16,700 nucleotides of DNA from DATJBF01 sp035515475 (GTDB lineage Bacteria > Verrucomicrobiota > Verrucomicrobiia > Palsa-1439), in the NCBI GenBank assembly GCA_035515475.1, contig DATJBF010000007.1, positions 1 through 16,700 on the forward strand, read 5' to 3'. Below, one piece after another: positions 11,903 to 16,700 of this stretch (positions are counted from its first letter, which is position 1; each line of letters begins with the position of its first letter). The notes below the pieces were generated by a model, which saw only the letters and a program-made list of their open reading frames with translations, searched no databases and was not told where the DNA came from. Position numbers and translations under genes: made by a program.

Positions 11903-12925
11903 ATGCCAGAACTACGCAAGGATCCAATTGTAGGCCGGTGGGTCATTATCGCCACGGAACGCGGGAAACGGCCGAGCGATTTCGTGCCGCAGCCCATCGA
12001 GCTGCCGGACCCGGCCAAGAACCCCTTTGCCGAAGGCAACGAGCACATGACGCCGCCGGAGATCTTCGCGTTCCGCGACCCGAAGAGCAAACCGAACGGC
12101 CCCGGCTGGCAGGTCCGGGTGGTGCCGAACAAGTTCCCCGTGCTGCGCATCGAGGGCGAACTCGACAAGGAAGGGCAGGGGATCTACGACAAGATGAACG
12201 GCGTCGGCGCCCACGAGGTCGTCATCGAAACGCCGAACCCGAACCTGCAACTCGAACAGCAGTCGGTGGAGAACGTCGCCCGCATCATCGAGACGTACAA
12301 GGTCCGCATCACCGATCTGCTGCGGGATTCGCGGTTCCGTTACATCCTGATCTTTAAAAATTTCGGCAAACAGGCGGGCGCGACCATCGGGCATCCGCAT
12401 TCCCAGTTGATCGCCACGCCGGTCACGCCGAAACGGTTGAAGGAAAAACTGGTCGGCGCGATGCAGTACTTCGCGTACAAGGACCGCAGCATTTTCGAGG
12501 ACATTCTCAAGCAGGAACTGAAGGAAGGCGTGCGGTTGGTGTACGAGAACGCCGGCTTCGTGTCCTATTGCCCGTTCGCGTCGCGGTTCCCGTTCGAGGT
12601 GACGATCACCCCGCGGCGGCAGTCGGCGTATTTCGCCGAGATTCATCCCGACGAAATCCTGCTGCTGGCGGACGCGCTGAAGGTCACGCTGCTGAAGCTG
12701 GCCAAGGCGTTGAACCAGCCGCAATACAATTACATCATCAGCACCGCCCCGGCCCGGTACGCGCACCACGGGTACTGGTCCACCATCGACCTCGATTTCC
12801 GTTGGCACATCGAAATCCTGCCACGGCTCACGCTCATCGCCGGGTTCGAAGTCGGCACCGGCTTCTACATCAACCCGACGTCTCCCGAGGAAGCGGCCAA
12901 GTATCTGCGGGAAATACCGGTGTAA
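11903..12925 (+). CDS. galT: galactose-1-phosphate uridylyltransferase-like protein lacking most zinc ligands
   Basis: This 340-residue GalT-family protein (HIT superfamily) would exchange UMP between UDP-glucose and galactose-1-phosphate in the Leloir pathway. The start MPELRKDPIVGRWVII is typical; ATG 11903 is chosen over the earlier in-frame ATG at 11870 for that reason, although no strong Shine-Dalgarno is seen. The active-site motif GHPHSQ (163-168, nucleophile His166) is present, as are WQVRVVPNKFP (69-79) and FRWHIEILPR (299-308). The usual CPFC zinc motif is NPFA here (N40, A43), and the TPNH-type ligand site reads TPNP (P113). Three of the four zinc ligands known from E. coli GalT are therefore missing while the first His of HPH stays. 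It may be a zinc-free GalT or a related nucleotidyltransferase such as an ADP-glucose phosphorylase-like enzyme. The GH57 glycosidase gene downstream fits a sugar-phosphate or alpha-glucan role. Confidence 0.85.
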   Translation: MPELRKDPIVGRWVIIATERGKRPSDFVPQPIELPDPAKNPFAEGNEHMTPPEIFAFRDPKSKPNGPGWQVRVVPNKFPVLRIEGELDKEGQGIYDKMNGVGAHEVVIETPNPNLQLEQQSVENVARIIETYKVRITDLLRDSRFRYILIFKNFGKQAGATIGHPHSQLIATPVTPKRLKEKLVGAMQYFAYKDRSIFEDILKQELKEGVRLVYENAGFVSYCPFASRFPFEVTITPRRQSAYFAEIHPDEILLLADALKVTLLKLAKALNQPQYNYIISTAPARYAHHGYWSTIDLDFRWHIEILPRLTLIAGFEVGTGFYINPTSPEEAAKYLREIPV

Positions 12926-12929
12926 GCGG

Positions 12930-12987
12930 AAAATCCGAAGCACGAATCTCGAAATTCGAAGTAAATTCGAATGCGGAAAATCCAAAT
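12930..12987. repeat. AT-rich GAATTCGAA-type repeat, left of the REP copy
   Basis: Directly after the galT stop there are repeated units: AATCCGAAG, GAATCTCGAAATTCGAAG, AATTCGAATG, GGAAAATCCAAA. It is of the same type, in inverted sense, as the tract at 13096-13133. Confidence 0.7.
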
Positions 12988-12998
12988 CGGCATGGTCG

Positions 12999-13084
12999 TT
13001 GGCAGGGGCGCGGGGTGTCGCGTCCGTGTCGTTGGTAGGGACACGCTCCAGCGTGTCCAGGCCGCGCCGGAGCGCGGCTCTACC
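12999..13084 (+). repeat. REP-like element between galT and GH57 gene
   Basis: A degenerate partial unit (TTGGCAGGGGCGCGG) is followed by a full unit: TTGGTAGGG, ACACGC-TCCA-GCGTGT, GGCCGCGC-CGGA-GCGCGGC, and the edge TCTACC. It is oriented like the copy within the ligase gene. Confidence 0.88.
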
Positions 13085-13095
13085 GGGCCCAGGCC

Positions 13096-13133
13096 TTCGG
13101 ATTTCGAATTTCGAATTTCGGATTTCGAATTTC
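13096..13133. repeat. GAATTTCG microsatellite before the GH57 gene
   Basis: Tandem ATTTCGAATTTCG and ATTTCGGATTTCG units end about 17 bp before the GH57 start. Together with the tract after galT they surround the REP copy. Confidence 0.8.
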
Positions 13134-13149
13134 CTCCCCGGGGTGGCTG

Positions 13150-15330
13150 ATGCCTCTTCACGTCGCCTTTCTCTGGCACATGCACCAGCCGTACTACGTG
13201 GACCCGGTCCACCGCACGGCGTTGATGCCCTGGGTGCGGCTGCACGCGACCAAGGGGTATCTGGACATGATCTGGCTGGTGGACCAGTTCCCCGAGTTCC
13301 ACTGCACCTTTAATATGACGCCGGTGCTGGTGAAGCAGATCCAGGAGTTGGCCAACGGCGAGGTGCGCGACCTGTGGCACGACCTGGCCGTACCGGCGCC
13401 CGAGGTCCTGACCCCGGTCCAACGGGCCGGCCTGCTCGAACACTTTTTCAAGGCGAACGTCGACAACATGGTCAAGCCGTACCCGCGGTACTGGGCCCTG
13501 CTGCAGAAACGCGGGCTGCGGACCGCCAAGGTCAACCTCGAACAGGTCGCCGCCGGATTCACCGACGAGGAATTGCGCGACCTGCAGGTGTGGTTCAATC
13601 TCACCTGGTTCGGCTACGCCGCCGAACGGTTGTATCCCGAAATCGCCGAGCTGAAACGGAAAGGCCGCGGATTCAGCGAGGACGACAAACAGGCGGTGTT
13701 CAACCAGCAACACCGGATCCTGACGACCGTGCTCGGCGACTACAAGCGGCTGGCCGACCGCGGCCAGATCGAGCTGAGCACCACGCCGTTCTTTCACCCG
13801 ATCCTGCCGCTGGTCTATAACACCGAGTTCGCCCGCCGCTGCATGCCGGGCCGCGACCTGCCCCCGCCGTTTTCCCGGCCCGAGGACGTCAAGGCCCAGT
13901 TGGCCATGGCCCGGGATTCCCACGCTCAGGTCTTCGGCGTGCCCCCGAAAGGCATCTGGCCGTCCGAAGGCTCGGTCTGCCCCGAACTGATCCCGATCCT
14001 GCAGGAGCTCGGCTACCAGTGGTTTGCCACCGACGAGGAGAATCTGTGGCGGAGCCTCGCGGGCGCGCATTCGAGCGGGGGACCCGGCCGGGCCGCGCTG
14101 TTCCAGGGGTATCGGGCCCAGTTCGGCGACGCCGGCGCCTGTCTCGCATTTCGCGAACGCGGCCTGAGCGATTTCATCGGGTTCACCGCCGCCCGCAACG
14201 AAGCGCCGCGCGCGGCCGATTTCATGGTCGGCCAACTCGAGGAGATCGGCCGCACCACGGGCGCCGATTCGAAGGCGGCGCTGTGCGCGGTGATCCTCGA
14301 CGGCGAGAACGCCTGGGAGAATTTCGCCGACGGCGGCCAGGAATTTTTGCGGGAACTGTACCGGCGGCTGTCGTCGCATCCGCTGATCCGGCCGACGACG
14401 TTCCACAACTATTTCACGGCCCACCCGCCGACGGCCATCCTCAGCACGCTGCACACGGGCTCGTGGATCCACGCCGACTTCGATATTTGGATCGGGGACC
14501 CCGAGGAGAACCGCGCCTGGGAGTTGCTCGGCCAGACCCGCGATTTTCTCCAGGCGCTGGTCGACCGCGGAGGGATCACCGCGGAACGGCGCTTGAAAGC
14601 CCTCCAGGAGATCTATGCCGCCGAGGGAAGCGACTGGTTCTGGTGGTACGGCGGCGATTTCGTGACCGAAAACGACGTGATCTTCGACGAACTCTTCCGC
14701 ACGCATCTCCAGAACGTTTACCGCATCGCCGGCGCACCGATCCCCGAGGCGCTGAAAACCAGCATCTGCCGCGGCGAAATCACCCGGGAAATCACCCAGC
14801 CGACCGGCCTGATCACGCCGAAGATCGACGGGCTCGTTACCTCCTATTATGAATGGACGGGCGCCGGCGTCTACGAGGCGGGACGCAACCTGGTGGCCAT
14901 GTACCAGAGCGAACGCTGCGTCGACGCCATCCAGTTCGGCGCCGACCTCGGCAATTTCTATCTGCGCATCGATTTCCGGAAGGGCGTCGAACTGCCCCAG
15001 CAAGCGGCGTTGCGGGTCAATTTCGTCGATCCGACTCAGCGGGCGGTGGTTGTGCCGAAACTGGCGCGTCCCGTCACCCGGGCCGAGCTCTGGGTGACCC
15101 ATCCCGATTCCGCCCGCCGCAAACTCGCCGACGTGATGTCCATCCGCTTCGACCAGATCCTCGAACTGGGCGTTCCGCTGACCGATCTGGGTTGGAAGAA
15201 ACGCGAGCCGGCCTCTTTTTTCGTCCAATTGCTCGATCGAGAGGTGGAACTGGAACGGCATCCCGACGTGGGGACGCTGAGCCTGACGGTTCCCGACGAC
15301 GTTTTCGCCGCCGAGAATTGGTGGGTGTGA
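13150..15330 (+). CDS. glycoside hydrolase family 57 protein (alpha-amylase/pullulanase/glucanotransferase type)
   Basis: This 726-residue GH57 protein has no signal peptide, so it is probably cytoplasmic. Conserved regions are visible in order: FLWHMHQPYYVDP (7-19, the HQP motif), IELSTTPFFHPILPLV (207-222), GIWPSEGSVCPEL (268-280) with Glu273 as likely nucleophile, FATDEENLW (292-300), and AVILDGENAWENF (380-392) with Asp384 as likely acid/base. The roughly 110-residue spacing between nucleophile and acid fits the family. SWIHADFDIWIGDPEENRAW (438-457) and SDWFWWYGGDF (494-504) place it with the larger amylopullulanase-like members. Residues about 540-726 form a separate C-terminal domain. 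GH57 enzymes act on alpha-glucans, including glycogen-type polymers; the exact specificity cannot be read from sequence. GGGGTGG about 5 nt before the ATG is a plausible ribosome-binding site. A REP copy and AT-rich repeats fill the 224-bp gap from galT. Confidence 0.92.
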   Translation: MPLHVAFLWHMHQPYYVDPVHRTALMPWVRLHATKGYLDMIWLVDQFPEFHCTFNMTPVLVKQIQELANGEVRDLWHDLAVPAPEVLTPVQRAGLLEHFFKANVDNMVKPYPRYWALLQKRGLRTAKVNLEQVAAGFTDEELRDLQVWFNLTWFGYAAERLYPEIAELKRKGRGFSEDDKQAVFNQQHRILTTVLGDYKRLADRGQIELSTTPFFHPILPLVYNTEFARRCMPGRDLPPPFSRPEDVKAQLAMARDSHAQVFGVPPKGIWPSEGSVCPELIPILQELGYQWFATDEENLWRSLAGAHSSGGPGRAALFQGYRAQFGDAGACLAFRERGLSDFIGFTAARNEAPRAADFMVGQLEEIGRTTGADSKAALCAVILDGENAWENFADGGQEFLRELYRRLSSHPLIRPTTFHNYFTAHPPTAILSTLHTGSWIHADFDIWIGDPEENRAWELLGQTRDFLQALVDRGGITAERRLKALQEIYAAEGSDWFWWYGGDFVTENDVIFDELFRTHLQNVYRIAGAPIPEALKTSICRGEITREITQPTGLITPKIDGLVTSYYEWTGAGVYEAGRNLVAMYQSERCVDAIQFGADLGNFYLRIDFRKGVELPQQAALRVNFVDPTQRAVVVPKLARPVTRAELWVTHPDSARRKLADVMSIRFDQILELGVPLTDLGWKKREPASFFVQLLDREVELERHPDVGTLSLTVPDDVFAAENWWV

Positions 15331-15344
15331 CCGACCATCGCCCC

Positions 15345-15386
15345 TTGGTAGAGACCCGCGGCCGTTGGTAGGGACACGCTGTGTTG
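15345..15386 (+). repeat. partial REP-like fragments after the GH57 gene
   Basis: TTGGTAGAGACCCGCGG and GTTGGTAGGGACACGC are two broken first arms, starting 15 bp past the GH57 stop and leading into the elaborated copy at 15387. Confidence 0.75.
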
Positions 15387-15462
15387 TTGGTAGGGACGGG
15401 CTCCGGCCCGTCCAGGCCGCGCTGGAGCCACGCCAAAGGCGTGGCAAGCGCAGCCCTACCAA
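15387..15462 (+). repeat. elaborated REP-like element, left boundary of the cysteine-rich gene
   Basis: It has a TTGGTAGGG edge, GACGGGC-TCCG-GCCCGTC, then an arm whose loop holds the extra hairpin GCCACGCCAAAGGCGTGGC, and a CCCTACCAA edge. It is near-identical to the reverse complement of 16364-16439 (about five differences over 76 bp, two of them at the edge). Confidence 0.9.
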
Positions 15463-15469
15463 ATTGCTG

Positions 15470-15492
15470 GGAAAATGTGGATGCGCTATACT
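15470..15492 (+). promoter_or_regulatory. candidate promoter of the cysteine-rich gene
   Basis: TATACT (15487-15492) is a good -10. A weak TTGCTG -35 lies 17 bp upstream, just beyond the edge of the left repeat. The GTG start follows 8 nt after the -10. Confidence 0.45.
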
Positions 15493-15500
15493 CTCGGCGT

Positions 15501-16370
15501 GTGAGAACGACGCTGGTGGTTCTCGGGTTGGTCTTATTCGGCACGCGCGGCTTCGGGGCTTGTCCGTGCAAAGCCGAGCCGTGCCTTGGCAACGGCAGCA
15601 ACTATTTCCAGGAGTTTATCGACAACAGTTGTCCGTTCCCGCCCAATCTGCTCAAGGTCGAATGGAACGGCATTTTCGGTTCCCAGACCGCCTGGTTGCC
15701 CTCGGTCTCCCAAGGCTCCTGGCGCACGAATCTCCTGGGCGTTAGCTGGGAAGCCAGCCGCGTTACCGATGGTCCGGCGACCGGGCATTGGACGGTGCGG
15801 TGGAAAATCGGAGGCGCCTCCGATTTCCAGAGCGCTTCGCCGGGGTCGACTTCGAATTGCCAGGCAGCCGTGTCCTGGAGCGATCCGCACGGGAGTTGGT
15901 CCGTCATGCCGTGCGACTGGGTGAAGCCAAGCTGCCAGTTGCTGGCCTCGAGCAATTACGTATCAACCGTCGAGTTCATCGGTTTGGTGGATCCCTGCGG
16001 GTCTCCCATCCTCGGACAACGGGGAACCTCGGGACCGCAGCCGTTTGAGTATGGCCAGTGGACGCCCATTTCCAATCGGACGGACGGCGGCTCGCTGTTC
16101 GTCGAGGTGAATTGTCCGGATGGGGTGGGCGACCACGTCACCGTCACCTTGGTGGGTGAACCGCCCGCGATCTGTTCCGCGACGGATCCCGACCGCAGCG
16201 GGCGGTTTGTGGCGCTCTATTCTTCGCCGGTTGTGCTCACAAACGTCGGCACCAGCATCGCCGGGATGATCCTTACCAATAATATGTGTGGCACCGTCGG
16301 ATGCGATTTCGATTGGTGGGGTAGGGGTGGTTACGCAGTGATTCGGTTGCAGCCGACCACGGACCGGTAG
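15501..16370 (+). CDS. secreted cysteine-rich protein of unknown function
   Basis: This is a 289-residue frame starting at GTG 15501. The N-terminus VRTTLVVLGLVLFGTRGFGA is a plausible signal peptide with cleavage before CPCKAEPC. The mature chain is rich in cysteine (CPCKAEPC, NSCPF, SNCQ, MPCDW, PSCQ, DPCG, NCPDG, MCGTVGC), glycine, serine and tryptophan, which suggests a disulfide-stabilised extracellular protein. I do not recognise a family. The same frame is open back to 15381, but that part is REP repeat, so the GTG before the signal peptide is preferred. The codon lies only 8 nt past a TATACT -10 candidate, hinting at a leaderless message. The TAG stop (16368-16370) is part of the GGTAGGG edge of the following repeat, so the present C-terminus may be set by that repeat. 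The gene is bracketed by inverted copies of an elaborated repeat. Confidence 0.65.
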   Translation: MRTTLVVLGLVLFGTRGFGACPCKAEPCLGNGSNYFQEFIDNSCPFPPNLLKVEWNGIFGSQTAWLPSVSQGSWRTNLLGVSWEASRVTDGPATGHWTVRWKIGGASDFQSASPGSTSNCQAAVSWSDPHGSWSVMPCDWVKPSCQLLASSNYVSTVEFIGLVDPCGSPILGQRGTSGPQPFEYGQWTPISNRTDGGSLFVEVNCPDGVGDHVTVTLVGEPPAICSATDPDRSGRFVALYSSPVVLTNVGTSIAGMILTNNMCGTVGCDFDWWGRGGYAVIRLQPTTDR

Positions 16371-16439
16371 GGCTGCGCTTGCCACGCCTTTGGCGTGGCT
16401 CCGGCGCAGCCTGGACGGGCCGGAACCCGTCCCTACCAA
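16364..16439 (-). repeat. elaborated REP-like element, right boundary of the cysteine-rich gene
   Basis: This is the inverted partner of 15387-15462, with the same inner hairpin GCCACGCCTTTGGCGTGGC. Its GGTAGGG edge supplies the TAG stop codon of the gene. Confidence 0.9.
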
Positions 16440-16463
16440 CGGCCGGAACCCGTCCCTAACAAC
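16440..16463 (-). repeat. partial REP-like fragment
   Basis: A broken arm (GGCCGGAACCCGTCCCTAAC) with a mutated edge immediately follows the elaborated copy, before the stop of the right-edge gene. Confidence 0.65.
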
Positions 16464-16472
16464 AACTGCCGG

Positions 16473-16700
16473 TTAGGGCACGACCCGGACGCGGTAGGGG
16501 CGCGACGCCATCGGTATTGCCGCCAATTGGGCGGTATCGGTAAACGGGTAGGGGCCGTACCAGTCGATCGTCAGCGGTCCCCCGAGCGTCCCCACCACAA
16601 AGTCCGTCGCGCTCTCCAGGTCGAGATAAGTCCCCTCGCCGCCGGCGGACAACACCCAAGACGGGTCGGTAAAGATCCCCAGTTGCGTGGCTTCCCCCGC
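16473..16700 (-). CDS. C-terminal part of an unknown protein (cut by window edge)
   Basis: An open frame enters from the right edge and ends at TAA (16473-16475), giving the last 75 residues. It reads through TQLGIFTDPSWVLSAGGEGTY and ends in SRPYRVRVVP. The composition (G, P, T, aromatic residues) resembles the end of an exported or surface protein, but no family is recognised. It converges on the cysteine-rich gene, with a REP-like element between the two stops. It could be a C-terminal domain of a large extracellular protein; nothing here decides that. Confidence 0.55.
   Translation of the reverse strand, partial: AGEATQLGIFTDPSWVLSAGGEGTYLDLESATDFVVGTLGGPLTIDWYGPYPFTDTAQLAAIPMASRPYRVRVVP

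Noticed and set aside
11587..12357. 256-codon plus-strand frame overlapping the galT start
   Set aside because: It reads through the purine tract and then galT in the wrong frame, and its composition is almost all R/G/A.
11912..12985. 357-codon open frame on the minus strand
   Set aside because: It is antisense to the galT-like gene, with composition typical of a shadow frame and no recognisable domain.
12865..15462. 865-codon open frame on the minus strand
   Set aside because: It lies antisense to the GH57 gene, which has clear catalytic motifs. Its sequence is rich in Arg/Pro/Gly and it includes repeat sequence at both ends. It is a by-product of high-GC codon bias.

Overview
The window looks like a chromosomal segment of a GC-rich bacterium of the Verrucomicrobiota or a close relative. 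The evidence is a secreted protein that resembles the verrucomicrobial paralogous family TIGR02597, a PEP-CTERM/exosortase-sorted protein, TMTC-like membrane proteins with TPR tails, and many short palindromic repeats. This is family recognition by eye; no search was run.

Layout. From 1 to about 11.4 kb nearly every gene is on the minus strand. Three tandem, related TMTC-like glycosyltransferase/TPR membrane proteins come first in coordinate order (one cut by the window edge). They are followed by an AMP-dependent acyl-CoA ligase (4540-6174), a putative lipoprotein (6359-7096) translationally coupled to rsmI (7093-7914), a PEP-CTERM protein (8209-8862), the TIGR02597-like secreted protein (9024-10097) with two candidate sigma70-type promoters upstream, and a small REP-associated tyrosine transposase (RAYT, 10937-11407). 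From 11.9 kb the plus strand carries a galT-like gene (11903-12925) and a GH57 glycosidase (13150-15330), a likely sugar/alpha-glucan pair. A secreted cysteine-rich protein of unknown function follows (15501-16370). The 3' end of another unknown gene lies on the minus strand at the right edge.

The most striking content is a family of REP-like palindromic elements, at least a dozen copies, each bounded by TTGGTAGGG and CCCTACCAA. A copy occupies almost every intergenic gap. Copies also lie inside three otherwise intact genes (acyl-CoA ligase, rsmI, lipoprotein), where they are read through in frame and add about 25-60 residues each. The RAYT gene, a plausible mobiliser of such elements, is itself flanked by copies, and its HUH motif reads PVH, so this copy may be catalytically dead. 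Two elaborated copies sharing a private inner hairpin stand in inverted orientation around the cysteine-rich gene, giving a structure like a composite cassette.

A second repeat family (ATGG-rich, about 30-45 bp) sits in front of two TMTC-like genes and is also read in frame inside the third. A third (GAATTTCG-type) surrounds a REP copy between galT and the GH57 gene. The window therefore shows several short repeat families entering coding sequence while keeping frames open.
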